Of a stretch of DNA of 60,731 nt, positions 23,607 to 32,550 are shown piece after piece; the first letter of the stretch is position 1; the number at the start of each line of letters is the position of its first letter. The notes below the pieces were generated by a model that was given only the letters and a program-made list of their open reading frames with translations, was not told where the DNA came from and made no database searches. The translations under genes and the position numbers were made by a program. The DNA comes from Flavobacteriaceae bacterium (GTDB lineage: Bacteria > Bacteroidota > Bacteroidia > Flavobacteriales > Flavobacteriaceae), in the NCBI GenBank assembly GCA_024644725.1, contig JAHEHE010000005.1, forward strand, positions 1-60,731, in the 5' to 3' direction.

Positions 23607-26318
23607 CTAAACTTTCTCAAAATCAACGGCGACCACTTTGTACTCTGGGGTCATCGTGTATTGATCTCCTACGTTGCCTGTGATCATGTTGATGAAAACC
23701 TCGGGCTGATGAAAGGTGGTCCGCACGACTCCGGGCTTGACCAGGTAGTTGAGTTTTACCGGAATTTGAACACTGCCCCGATCCGAGAAGATCCGAACCG
23801 TGTCATGAGCCGAGATTCCTTTGTCGGCCGCATCCAGCGGGTTAACCTCGAGGTAATCCATCGGCGAGATCTGCTGATTGTCTGTTCTTCGCGTCATCGT
23901 ACCCGCGTTGTAGTGCTCAAGTTGTCTTGCCGTTGTAAGAATGAACGGGTATTTCTCCCGATGCTCCAGTAATTCCGGTGTCTCCTCAAAATCAAAGTGG
24001 TGAAAACGTCCCTTTCCTCGTTTGAAATTTCCATCACGGTGTATGATCTGCGTGTCGGTGCCGTCTTCTTCTACCGGCCATTGCAGTCCATTCTTGCCCA
24101 AGCGCTCCCAGGTAATGCCTTTCATAAAGGGAATGACCTCTGCGATTTCATTGAGAATGGCGGGGGCGTCATACAATTTTCCGGTGGGTTGTTCGTAGCC
24201 CAGTCTGTACATCATGTCGATGATGATTTGTCCATCGGGTTTGGTGTTGCCAATGGGTTCGATCACCTTGTTTACGCGCTGCACCCTTCTTTCTCCGTTG
24301 GTAAAGGTTCCGTTCTTCTCAAAATACGAGCTCGCTGGTAACACCACGTCGGCCATTTCGGCCGTTGCCGACATGAAAAGCTCCTGAACGACCATAAGGT
24401 CCAGCTGTTCCATGGCTTTTCGAATGTGCAAGGTATTTGGATCCGTCATCAGTGTGTCTTCTCCCATAATCCAAAGAGCTTTGAACTTTCCGCCAATAGC
24501 GGCTTCAAGCATTTCCGGGATCTTCAGTCCCTCGCGTTCAGGCATGGCAGGAATGCCATATTTCTCGGCATAATAATCCTGCACGGCCCGATCATTTACA
24601 TCCATGTATCCTGCGCCCTGGTGCGGTTGAACACCCATGTCTGCGGCTCCCTGCACGTTGTTCTGTCCTCTAAGGGGATTTAGTCCCGTACCAGACTGAC
24701 CGACATTCCCGGTCATCATGGCCAGATTTGAGAGCAGCATTACAGTTTTGCTTCCCTGGAAATGCTCCGTCACGCCCAATCCATGAAATTCCATGGATTT
24801 CTCTGCCCGGGCATAGGCCAGTGCAGCTTCTCGAACCAGTTCTTTTGAAACACCTGTGAGAAGCTCCAACTCATCCATATCCAGGCTGAGCACATGATTC
24901 TTGAAGTCTTCAAAGTGTTCCGTGAACTTTTGAATGAATTCGGTATTTACCAGATTCTCTCGAACAATGTAATGTCCCATCATGTTCAGCAAGGCCACAT
25001 TCGTCCCCGGCCTGAGCTGCAAGTGGTAGGTCGCCAGTTCTGCCAGGCTCGTTCGAACAGGGTCCACCACAATGCTGGTGATTCCCTGCATGAAAAGCTG
25101 CTTGATGCGTGCTCCGGTCACGGGATGTGCTTCCGTTGGGTTGGCTCCGAAAAGAAAAATGCAATCCGTTTGTTTGAGATCTTCAATCGAATTTGTAGCC
25201 GCACCGGTACCGAAAGATTTTTGCATGCCATATGCAGTAGGAGCATGACAGACCCTTGCGCATCCGTCAATATTGTTCGTGTTTAGTGCCACGCGCGTCA
25301 TTTTTTGCATCAGGTAATTCTCCTCGTTTGTGGCTCTTGAGGAGGATATGCATCCGATGGCATCGGCCCCGTGTTGTTCTTTGACTTTTAACAGCCCTTC
25401 TGTAATGTAGTCATAGGCTTCATCCCAGGTGGCTACTTCAAATTTTCCGTTTCTTTTAATCAGGGGCTCTCTCAGTCGGTCAGGATGATCGTAGAACTGA
25501 AATGCAAACCTGCCCTTGAGGCAAGTGTGGCCCTCATTCACTTCGGCAGTGACCGGAGCCTGTATGCCCCGGATCTCATCATCGATCAGGGAGACATCGA
25601 GCTGGCATCCCACACCACAATAGGTGCAAGTGGTTCTGACGGTCCGGTCAGGATTCAAGGTCTTGGTCTCGAATTTGTCATGCAGGGCATCAGTCGGACA
25701 GGTTTGTACACAGGCACCACAGGAAACACAGGCACTCTGGTCGAAATCGGTGTCAAACCCCTTGATGATGCTTGTCGCAAAGCCTCGGCCACTCATATTC
25801 AGAACCATCTCGCCCTGTATCTCCTCGCAGGCTCGCACGCAGCGGTAACAGTTGATGCACTGGGAAAGATCCGATTTGATGTAGGGATGAGAAGTGTCAA
25901 GAGACATGTCCAGATGATTATCACCTTCAGGATATCGCACATTCGGCAACCCGATTTCCTGAATGGTCCTTTGAAATTCAGTGGGGCTTTTGCCTTCCTC
26001 AGGGAAGACCTTCTCAGGCGGATAATCGGTCAGAACGAGCTCGAGTATGTTCCGTCTTAGTCTCTTCATTCGATCCGTGTGCGGATAAATACGCGCTTGA
26101 TCGAAGACCGGAGTGTGGCAGGAGGCCATCGTTCGCGTTGTCCCGTTTTCTTCTCGGGCCACTTCTACAGAACAGACACGGCAGGATCCGAAATTTTCCA
26201 GTCTATCATCCTGACACATGGTGGGTACAGGATCTACAACATCAGTTCTCCTGAGAAACTCAAGCATGGTTTCTCCAGGCTCGATTTCATAGGGCATGTC
26301 ATTTACGTAAGCAATCAT
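23607..26318 (-). CDS. fdhA: NAD-linked formate dehydrogenase alpha subunit (Mo/W-bis-MGD, cysteine form)
   Basis: This catalytic subunit oxidises formate to CO2. Numbered from M at 26318 (903 residues), it has a 2Fe-2S domain (Cys35, 46, 49, 67), two ferredoxin clusters (Cys154/157/160/164 and 197/200/203/207) and the 4Fe-4S cluster of the molybdopterin domain (Cys231/234/238/266). Cys357 in ARVCHAPTAYG replaces the selenocysteine of some homologues. The His-Cys3 cluster usual after the 2Fe-2S domain is missing: residues 68-153 contain no Cys. A TTG at 26330 could add four residues. The electron-acceptor subunit lies 24 bases upstream. No fdhD or fdhE is nearby. Confidence 0.93.
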   Translation of the reverse strand: MIAYVNDMPYEIEPGETMLEFLRRTDVVDPVPTMCQDDRLENFGSCRVCSVEVAREENGTTRTMASCHTPVFDQARIYPHTDRMKRLRRNILELVLTDYPPEKVFPEEGKSPTEFQRTIQEIGLPNVRYPEGDNHLDMSLDTSHPYIKSDLSQCINCYRCVRACEEIQGEMVLNMSGRGFATSIIKGFDTDFDQSACVSCGACVQTCPTDALHDKFETKTLNPDRTVRTTCTYCGVGCQLDVSLIDDEIRGIQAPVTAEVNEGHTCLKGRFAFQFYDHPDRLREPLIKRNGKFEVATWDEAYDYITEGLLKVKEQHGADAIGCISSSRATNEENYLMQKMTRVALNTNNIDGCARVCHAPTAYGMQKSFGTGAATNSIEDLKQTDCIFLFGANPTEAHPVTGARIKQLFMQGITSIVVDPVRTSLAELATYHLQLRPGTNVALLNMMGHYIVRENLVNTEFIQKFTEHFEDFKNHVLSLDMDELELLTGVSKELVREAALAYARAEKSMEFHGLGVTEHFQGSKTVMLLSNLAMMTGNVGQSGTGLNPLRGQNNVQGAADMGVQPHQGAGYMDVNDRAVQDYYAEKYGIPAMPEREGLKIPEMLEAAIGGKFKALWIMGEDTLMTDPNTLHIRKAMEQLDLMVVQELFMSATAEMADVVLPASSYFEKNGTFTNGERRVQRVNKVIEPIGNTKPDGQIIIDMMYRLGYEQPTGKLYDAPAILNEIAEVIPFMKGITWERLGKNGLQWPVEEDGTDTQIIHRDGNFKRGKGRFHHFDFEETPELLEHREKYPFILTTARQLEHYNAGTMTRRTDNQQISPMDYLEVNPLDAADKGISAHDTVRIFSDRGSVQIPVKLNYLVKPGVVRTTFHQPEVFINMITGNVGDQYTMTPEYKVVAVDFEKV

Positions 26319-26342
26319 CTTTGTATTCAAGCTTTTAATTGA

Positions 26343-27974
26343 TCAAGATTCAAAGTATTCTCTCAATTCACCTTGAAAATAATTCAAGGCATTTTTGAGC
26401 GGCAGAGGTATACCTCCCCCAAGAGCGCACAGCGATCCAATCTCCAGGGTCTCAATCAGGTCGTCAAACAGCTGCCGGTCAATTTTGAAGTCTTCCTGTT
26501 GTGATTTTTTCACCATTTCATATCCTCGATGTGATCCGATGCGGCAGGGGTAACATTTGCCGCAGCTTTCATCAGCGGTGAACTTCAATAAGTGCTCAAG
26601 GTAGCGGATCATCGGGAAGCTTTTCGGAATTGATACAAAACTGGCGTGTCCCAACAAGAAGCCTGCTGAATCGAAGGATTCGAAATCCAGGGTTAGCTCG
26701 TCGATTTTTTCAATGGGAACAATTCCGCCCAGGGGCCCACCGATCTGAAGCGCTTTGATCTCAGATTTGAAACCTTTTCCTATGTCGAAAATAGCTTCCC
26801 GCAGAGAAGTTCCCATTTCCAGCTCAAACATTCCCGGTCTGTTGAAGAACCCGTCAAAGGAGACGAGCTTGGTTCCTGTTGAGCGCTCGGTACCCAGGGA
26901 GGCATATTGTTTGCCACCGTTTTCTAAAATCCAATGCAGGTTGGCAAATGTTTCGACGTTACTGAGCAAGGTAGGTTTTCCAAACAAGCCGTATTGGGCA
27001 GGATAAGGCGGTCTGACTCGAACTTCAGGTCGCAGTCCTTCAATGCTGCTCAAAAGAGCAGTCTCTTCTCCACAGATATAGCTTCCCTGGCCTCGAATTA
27101 CTTTGAATGCAAAGTCTTCCAAAAGACCGTTCTCATCGAGTAGGGAGATCGCCTCCTCAATAGCTCGAATGGAATTGGGATATTCGCCACGAATATAAAG
27201 TACTCCTCGATTGGCGCCGATACAAATGCCTGAGGCGTACATGCCGTAGAGCACCTTGTAGGGTTGATGCTCAAGCAAATACATGTCACTGAATGCCCCC
27301 GGGTCGCCTTCATCTGCATTGCATACGACGTATTTTTGATCGTTATTCTCCTTGGCTACCGCGTCTAATTTGAACCAGAAAGGGAATCCTGCACCGCCTC
27401 GACCTCGAAGTCCCGAATCCTTGAGATCCTGAATCACTCTCTTTCTGTCATTTCTGACCCATTCAGACTGCTTAAAAAAAGAAATCGGATCTGAAACCGT
27501 TGCCGTTAGAACAGGCTCGGTATTGCAATCCACCTCATAGTTCAATACATTTCGATTTTTGTTGCTTCCGTTTTGAACTATTTGATTCCATTCTTCTTCG
27601 GAACCCGGGCTGTATGTTCTGTCATTGAAGAGAATCGCCGAATTGGAGTGACAGTGTCCCACACAGGCTACATGACCGATTTCATCTTTGGAAAAGCAGC
27701 CTTCGGCCCATTTCTTGACACGATCCTGTGTTCCGGCCACCATGCAGGCTGTCCCATTGCAGATGCGAATTTTCTTGTTCCTTTCTCCCTCCCGGGTAAA
27801 ATCGTAAAATGAAGCTGTTCCGTAGACGACGGAATCATCAATCAAATACTGTCGTGAAAGTTTTTGGAACTCATTTTCATTTGCATCCGCTACAGCGAGT
27901 TTAGAAATGTTCTCAAATAAATTATTTTCCAGCCCTTTGCGTCCTGACAAAGACCTCGTGCTCTTGTTCGCCAT
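26343..27974 (-). CDS. fdhB: formate dehydrogenase beta subunit (NuoE-NuoF fusion, NADH side)
   Basis: This 543-residue flavoprotein takes electrons from FdhA to NAD+. The N-terminal part is NuoE-like, with a 2Fe-2S site in CNGTACMVAG and CVGHCHSN (four Cys, about residues 73-110). The rest is NuoF-like, with the FMN/NADH motif GLRGRGGAGFPFWFKL, VCNADEGDPGAFSD, GEETALLSSIEG, and the 4Fe-4S motif CGKCYPCRIGSHRG with a later Cys in GSLCALGGG. This fusion is known for soluble NAD-dependent formate dehydrogenases. It is first in a two-gene leftward operon. Confidence 0.94.
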   Translation of the reverse strand: MANKSTRSLSGRKGLENNLFENISKLAVADANENEFQKLSRQYLIDDSVVYGTASFYDFTREGERNKKIRICNGTACMVAGTQDRVKKWAEGCFSKDEIGHVACVGHCHSNSAILFNDRTYSPGSEEEWNQIVQNGSNKNRNVLNYEVDCNTEPVLTATVSDPISFFKQSEWVRNDRKRVIQDLKDSGLRGRGGAGFPFWFKLDAVAKENNDQKYVVCNADEGDPGAFSDMYLLEHQPYKVLYGMYASGICIGANRGVLYIRGEYPNSIRAIEEAISLLDENGLLEDFAFKVIRGQGSYICGEETALLSSIEGLRPEVRVRPPYPAQYGLFGKPTLLSNVETFANLHWILENGGKQYASLGTERSTGTKLVSFDGFFNRPGMFELEMGTSLREAIFDIGKGFKSEIKALQIGGPLGGIVPIEKIDELTLDFESFDSAGFLLGHASFVSIPKSFPMIRYLEHLLKFTADESCGKCYPCRIGSHRGYEMVKKSQQEDFKIDRQLFDDLIETLEIGSLCALGGGIPLPLKNALNYFQGELREYFES

Positions 27975-28042
27975 GTATTGATAGAAATTTACTGAACTAA
28001 AGTTAACAAAATATTCCTAATGGACCTGATTTGGGCAGGTTT

Positions 28043-29233
28043 CTAGGATCCAATTCCACTAGCTTTAGTGCACTGGAGAACAATGGAAATATTTTTGTGG
28101 TCCGTGGTGAAAAACAAATAATCTTCGCCGCCTTCCTTTAGACCCGTCCTTTTTCGGATCTCGGCCACCGATTCCTGAAAGTTTCTTGTGGTTATGTTGG
28201 CTCGTTTGAGACCCAGTTCCTTCCTGACCCTTTTCGGACTGTATTTGATCTGCTTTATGACACGAAAAACTCTCCCAGGAAAATCCACGAGTTCTTTCCC
28301 AGTAAACAGGTGACTGTTGGGATGGATTTTATCCAGCTTGTATTGTGAAGACAGAGTCGGGTATAAGCCGGCTTTTCGGAGAGCCGCATTGGGTTCGTAA
28401 AGATAGCTGCTGACGGGGCCGTAATCAATTTCTGACATGGAACCGATTTCACTGGCCACAACATCGGTTCGATTCTGAGTCAAATTGACGGCTTTGATGG
28501 TCGTGGTTTCAGCCCCTTTTTCGCTTATCAGAAACAGGAGCTCTTTCACCTCATTGTCGATGGCCAGCACATGGACCTCCTTCACGTTCTTAAGTTGATT
28601 CAGTGCTTGGCTGATATCCATGAAAGGGGCCAGCTTAAGAAGGACGCTTCCGGCTTTAGACATGATGAGGTCCAGGTTCTCGAGAAGGTTTGGCGTGCAG
28701 TCTTCAAGTCGAAAAACACGTTCTTGCCCGTTCCCCCGTCGGGACGGATCCACATAGACCCAATCGAACTTCTCATCGCTGGATTTCAAGAATTCAATGC
28801 TGTCACCCGGTATGCAATCTACATTATCAACATTCAGGATCATGAGATTGTGCTTGACAATCTCTTGAAGCTCTCTGTCTATTTCCAAATATACCACGTG
28901 ATCAAACCTCTTTGAGAAATAAAAAGAGTCAACCCCGAAACCTCCGGTCAGGTCGATCATTCTGTGTCCACTTACAAGGGAGGCCTTGTATTCGGCGGCC
29001 TTTTCCGAAGAACTCTGTTCGATGTTCAGGGAGGGTGGGTACAAAACCCCGGGAGTCTTCCACCAAAGTGGAAGCTTCAACCTGCATTTTCTGCGCGACT
29101 GTATCTGTTCTGCCAGTTCCTGCACGCTGATGTTCTCAAAAGGGGATCCTTTGAGGATCAATCGGTGGAGGTCAGAATCGAGGTGTTCCTCCAGGAAAGA
29201 TTGCACCTCTGTATTTAGAATATTCGGATTCAA
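28043..29233 (-). CDS. class I SAM-dependent methyltransferase with THUMP-like C-terminus
   Basis: This 396-residue protein has a SAM-binding motif (MIDLTGGFGVDSFYFSKRF, about residues 92-110), an acidic loop (VYLEIDRELQEI) and the catalytic-type motif WVYVDPSRRG. The C-terminal part (FRVIKQIKYSPKRVRKELGL) resembles the THUMP-like domain of Bacteroidota RNA methyltransferases. The target, probably RNA, is unknown. The start is TTG at 29233: the conserved LNTEVQSFL begins at once and no ATG lies before residue 92. It starts two bases after the upstream gene's stop, so translation is probably coupled. Confidence 0.88.
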   Translation of the reverse strand: MNPNILNTEVQSFLEEHLDSDLHRLILKGSPFENISVQELAEQIQSRRKCRLKLPLWWKTPGVLYPPSLNIEQSSSEKAAEYKASLVSGHRMIDLTGGFGVDSFYFSKRFDHVVYLEIDRELQEIVKHNLMILNVDNVDCIPGDSIEFLKSSDEKFDWVYVDPSRRGNGQERVFRLEDCTPNLLENLDLIMSKAGSVLLKLAPFMDISQALNQLKNVKEVHVLAIDNEVKELLFLISEKGAETTTIKAVNLTQNRTDVVASEIGSMSEIDYGPVSSYLYEPNAALRKAGLYPTLSSQYKLDKIHPNSHLFTGKELVDFPGRVFRVIKQIKYSPKRVRKELGLKRANITTRNFQESVAEIRKRTGLKEGGEDYLFFTTDHKNISIVLQCTKASGIGS

Positions 29234-29235
29234 TA

Positions 29236-30330
29236 TTAATCAAGCCCCTGGGTCAGGATTTTTACGATTTGGTTGTCGGGCAAGAACTCCTTCAAAATCA
29301 CCTTGATCACGGTATAGGACGGCACCGCGAAAACCATGCCCGTGATACCGAAAAGAAGCCCGCCGATAATGATAACCAGGAAAATCTCCAATGGGTGTGA
29401 TTTCACACTTTTTGAAAATATAAAGGGTTGACTGAAAAAGTTGTCGATCAATTGAGCTATAACGTAACCAATCAGAACATAGATGGTGACAGGCAGAATA
29501 TGTGTTTGGAAGTCGTATTCCAGGCTGCTGGTCATTGTGAGTAAAAGCATAAGGGCACCACCGATCAACGGACCCAGGTAGGGGATCAGGTTCAGCAGGG
29601 CACAAAGGAATGCAATCACCACGGCGCTCCTTATATCAAAGAGAAGCAGGGTAAATGAATAGATGGTGAACAAAATGGAGATCTGTATGATCAAGCCAAT
29701 GAAATATCTCGAGAGGAGCTCATTGATCTTTTTTAAGGACTTGGAAATCTTTGCTTCCTTGTCATCGGGAGTCAGCATATGGAAAATGCGTGGTGGGATA
29801 TCGCTGTCTTTCAAAAAGAAAAAAGTGATGAAAAGTACGGAAAACAAACCGATGCTAAAGGAACCTACAACGCTCATCAGTGAGTTCAACAAACTCGGGA
29901 TCGATGCCAGATTCTGTGTGAAATCGACATCTTTTAAGCCTTTGAAAAGATGAATTCTACGGGCTGAAAAGTAAACGTCTATTTCATGAAAAAGGTTGAA
30001 AATTCGCCTTCTTAACTCATCCGTATTCAAAAGAGAAATGTTGTGTCCCTGTTCCTTGATCAAAGGAATGAACATACTGATGATCCCGACAAGTGCCAGG
30101 AAGAAAACAACCATAACTATGACAACCCCGAGAATCCTGGGCAACCTCATTTTTTCGGTCAACAACTTCAGAAGCGGCCGTCCGATCAAAGAAAGGATTC
30201 CGGCAATGACAAGGTAAACGATCACAGACTGAATCTTGTAGAGGAAAAACAAAACCAACAGGATTACGGTGATGGTTGCCAGTGCCCTGAGAATACCGTT
30301 GGCTATTATTTTAGAATTCATCTTGTCCAT
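29236..30330 (-). CDS. AI-2E family transporter (PerM-type membrane protein)
   Basis: This 364-residue integral membrane protein has about seven or eight helices, including LLVLFFLYKIQSVIVYLVIAG and the conserved LIPYLGPLIGGALML. Residues 85-155 form a soluble loop with amphipathic character. The C-terminal region has SHPLEIFLVIIIGGLLFGITG and FAVPSYTVIK. Family members export small molecules or ions. E. coli TqsA exports autoinducer-2, and others act as Na+/H+ antiporters. The substrate here cannot be read. It starts 9 bases after the NlpE-like gene and continues into the TTG-started methyltransferase gene. Confidence 0.9.
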   Translation of the reverse strand: MDKMNSKIIANGILRALATITVILLVLFFLYKIQSVIVYLVIAGILSLIGRPLLKLLTEKMRLPRILGVVIVMVVFFLALVGIISMFIPLIKEQGHNISLLNTDELRRRIFNLFHEIDVYFSARRIHLFKGLKDVDFTQNLASIPSLLNSLMSVVGSFSIGLFSVLFITFFFLKDSDIPPRIFHMLTPDDKEAKISKSLKKINELLSRYFIGLIIQISILFTIYSFTLLLFDIRSAVVIAFLCALLNLIPYLGPLIGGALMLLLTMTSSLEYDFQTHILPVTIYVLIGYVIAQLIDNFFSQPFIFSKSVKSHPLEIFLVIIIGGLLFGITGMVFAVPSYTVIKVILKEFLPDNQIVKILTQGLD

Positions 30331-30339
30331 CTTTGTCGC

Positions 30340-30813
30340 TTAATTTCCTGTGTATCTGAGAAAATACTTTTCCCCCAGTTCTCCTGGGATGGCGTAACCG
30401 TTCTTATCCAGCACTTTAAGCTTATTTTCCTCAGCCTGAAAAAACTGGAGGTTACCCGTATTTTGATCTAATTTGATTTTCCCGTTCTCATTCACCGCAT
30501 ACGAACCCTCCTTGACTATTGGATCTTGTGACTTTCCTACATATTCAGCTTTTGATGAATAACTTAGGTCGGGCTTCAGAACCAGTTCGAATTTGATTCC
30601 TTCACAGTCGGAACAGGGCAAGTTGCCCGAATACGTCCCTGAAATCTTTTCCAGTTGTCTGGTGATCTCTTTATTGAGTTCTTCCTGATAGAGTTCCTGG
30701 TGCATCTGAGCGTGTGCCTGAGCATGCGGGTTTACATAAGCTTTTGAGGAACCTGATGAGGAGCCGCAGGAAGTCAGGATCCAAAGAAACAAGAAAGGAA
30801 CTAGTAATCTCAT
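30340..30813 (-). CDS. NlpE-like lipoprotein
   Basis: This 157-residue protein has a lipoprotein signal with lipobox LTSC (Cys16). A His/Gln/Ala-rich stretch (HAQAHAQMHQE) leads into an NlpE N-terminal domain (YSGNLPCSDCEGIKFELVL, about residues 60-80) with a CxxC pair. NlpE senses outer-membrane lipoprotein problems and copper in E. coli, but the two-domain form is truncated here to the N-terminal domain. The CxxC and His-rich linker would allow metal binding, which is a guess. It is first in a three-gene leftward run with its own -7 box. Confidence 0.87.
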   Translation of the reverse strand: MRLLVPFLFLWILTSCGSSSGSSKAYVNPHAQAHAQMHQELYQEELNKEITRQLEKISGTYSGNLPCSDCEGIKFELVLKPDLSYSSKAEYVGKSQDPIVKEGSYAVNENGKIKLDQNTGNLQFFQAEENKLKVLDKNGYAIPGELGEKYFLRYTGN

Positions 30814-30873
30814 AATGCCCAGGATTGAAATTATTGGGTTCTGATTGTGGTGTTTTTCTTATTGTGTTGCAAA

Positions 30874-30881
30874 CAAAAGTA
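30874..30881 (-). promoter_or_regulatory. -7 box for the NlpE-like gene
   Basis: TACTTTTG on the minus strand matches TAnnTTTG and lies about 60 bases before the start codon. No matching -33 TTG is seen. Confidence 0.45.
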
Positions 30882-31003
30882 ATGAATATTTGAGTTTCAT
30901 CTGCTGAGATTAGATGAAAGAGTTATTTGCGCGTGATTAAGAATGCAGGTGTCTGTTTTATTCTTATTTTTAATGAGATCAAATTTTCAAAATCCATTCT
31001 CAT

Positions 31004-32509
31004 ATGACCCGTATTGCACTTTTTCTTATTGTCATTATTACATTCAGCTCTGCCGTATTTTCTCAATCCGAAAAGGCCATTGACAAACAGGTTCGATTGA
31101 GCCTCGAGGAACTGAAGTCCTTCATAGCCCTGCCGAATGACGCGAATAATCCTGCTGACATCGACAAGAACCTGGTTTGGCTGGTAAAGGCGTTCAGCAA
31201 CCGGGGATTTAAGACAAAGTTATTGCCGACAGAGGGGATCCCTTTGTTTTACGCAGAACTCAAGACTTCAGAAGAAAAGCCCACGCTGCTTTTTTACATG
31301 CATTTTGACGGTCAATCCGTCGACAGGACAAAATGGGAGCAGGAGGATCCCTATAAAATTGCCCTGAAGGCCAATGAAGGAGGAAAGTGGGTTGAAAAAC
31401 CCTGGTCGGCACTCAATTCAGGAGTCAATGGCGACTGGAGACTCTTTGGCAGGTCGACTTCGGATGACAAAGGTCCAATCGTCATGTTTCTAAATGCCAT
31501 TGACCTGCTCGGATACGATAAAAAAGAAATTCCCTTCAATGTGAAGGTGATCCTTGACGGAGAAGAGGAGAAGAGCAGCAAGCCTCTTCCTGGTGCAGTC
31601 CGGAAGAACAAGGAACTTCTGAAATCCGATTTTTTGGTGATCAACGACGGTCCGGTTCACGTCTCCGGAAAGCCCACACTCGTCTTTGGTTGTCGTGGAA
31701 TCACCTCTATGACGATAACCACATTCGGACCCGTAGTACCCCAGCACAGCGGGCATTATGGCAACTACGCACCAAACCCGGGCTGGAGACTCATTCATTT
31801 GCTCGATGGCATGAAAGATAACCAGGGACTTGTCAAGATAAAAGGCTATTACGATGGCATAGTTTTAGACGCCGAAACCAAAAAGGTGCTCGCTCAGGTT
31901 CCTGATGACATATCGACGATCCACGGGCGACTGCAGATTGCCGACCCTGAGAAGGTGGGTTCGAATTACCAGGAGTCCTTGCAATATCCATCTTTGAACA
32001 TACGTGGCATGTCTTCGGGCTGGGTTGGGAAAGAAGCTCGAACCATCGTACCGGAATCGGCGACTGCCGAGCTGGACCTGCGGCTTGTTGTTGAGACGGA
32101 TGGACGTCGTCTGCAAGGGCTGGTCAAAGACTATCTGAAGTCCCAGGGTTACGAGATTGTCGATCAAATCCCCGACAAAAAAATGCGACTCAAAGAGCCC
32201 AATTTGGTTCTTGTCAAGGAGGGTTCGGTCACTGACGCATTTCGCACGGACCTGGATAACCCTTTTGGAATTTGGCTAGAGGAAATTCTAACCGATTCTT
32301 TTAATGAGGATGTGGTGAAAATCAGAACAATGGGCGGAACGGTCCCGATTGCTCCCTTTATCAATGCCCTAGACATACCTGCGTTTATTGTACCCATGGT
32401 GAATCCGGACAACAACCAGCACAGCCCCAATGAAAATTTAAAGATCAGCCAGATCAATTATGGCATCAAGCTTTTTTATCAAATGCTGACAACGGAATAC
32501 AGGCGCTGA
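31004..32509 (+). CDS. exported M20-family metallopeptidase
   Basis: This 501-residue protein has a signal peptide (ending SSAVFSQ, about residue 21) and an M20 peptidase core. Metal ligands are expected in FYMHFDGQSVD (His), GRSTSDDKGPI (Asp), LDGEEEKSS (Glu pair) and near the end in NNQHSPNENL (His). An insert (about 210-330) forms the dimerisation lid. M20 members cleave dipeptides or remove acyl groups from amino acids. A periplasmic role in peptide use is likely. It is monocistronic and convergent with prfC. Confidence 0.9.
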   Translation: MTRIALFLIVIITFSSAVFSQSEKAIDKQVRLSLEELKSFIALPNDANNPADIDKNLVWLVKAFSNRGFKTKLLPTEGIPLFYAELKTSEEKPTLLFYMHFDGQSVDRTKWEQEDPYKIALKANEGGKWVEKPWSALNSGVNGDWRLFGRSTSDDKGPIVMFLNAIDLLGYDKKEIPFNVKVILDGEEEKSSKPLPGAVRKNKELLKSDFLVINDGPVHVSGKPTLVFGCRGITSMTITTFGPVVPQHSGHYGNYAPNPGWRLIHLLDGMKDNQGLVKIKGYYDGIVLDAETKKVLAQVPDDISTIHGRLQIADPEKVGSNYQESLQYPSLNIRGMSSGWVGKEARTIVPESATAELDLRLVVETDGRRLQGLVKDYLKSQGYEIVDQIPDKKMRLKEPNLVLVKEGSVTDAFRTDLDNPFGIWLEEILTDSFNEDVVKIRTMGGTVPIAPFINALDIPAFIVPMVNPDNNQHSPNENLKISQINYGIKLFYQMLTTEYRR

Positions 32510-32550
32510 CACCTTGTTGAACAGCCTGCCACGGTTCAGCTTATCGCGGA

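Noticed and set aside
23661-26060. Several plus-strand frames opposite fdhA
   Set aside because: They are shadows of the strong coding signal on the minus strand and have no domain or start support.
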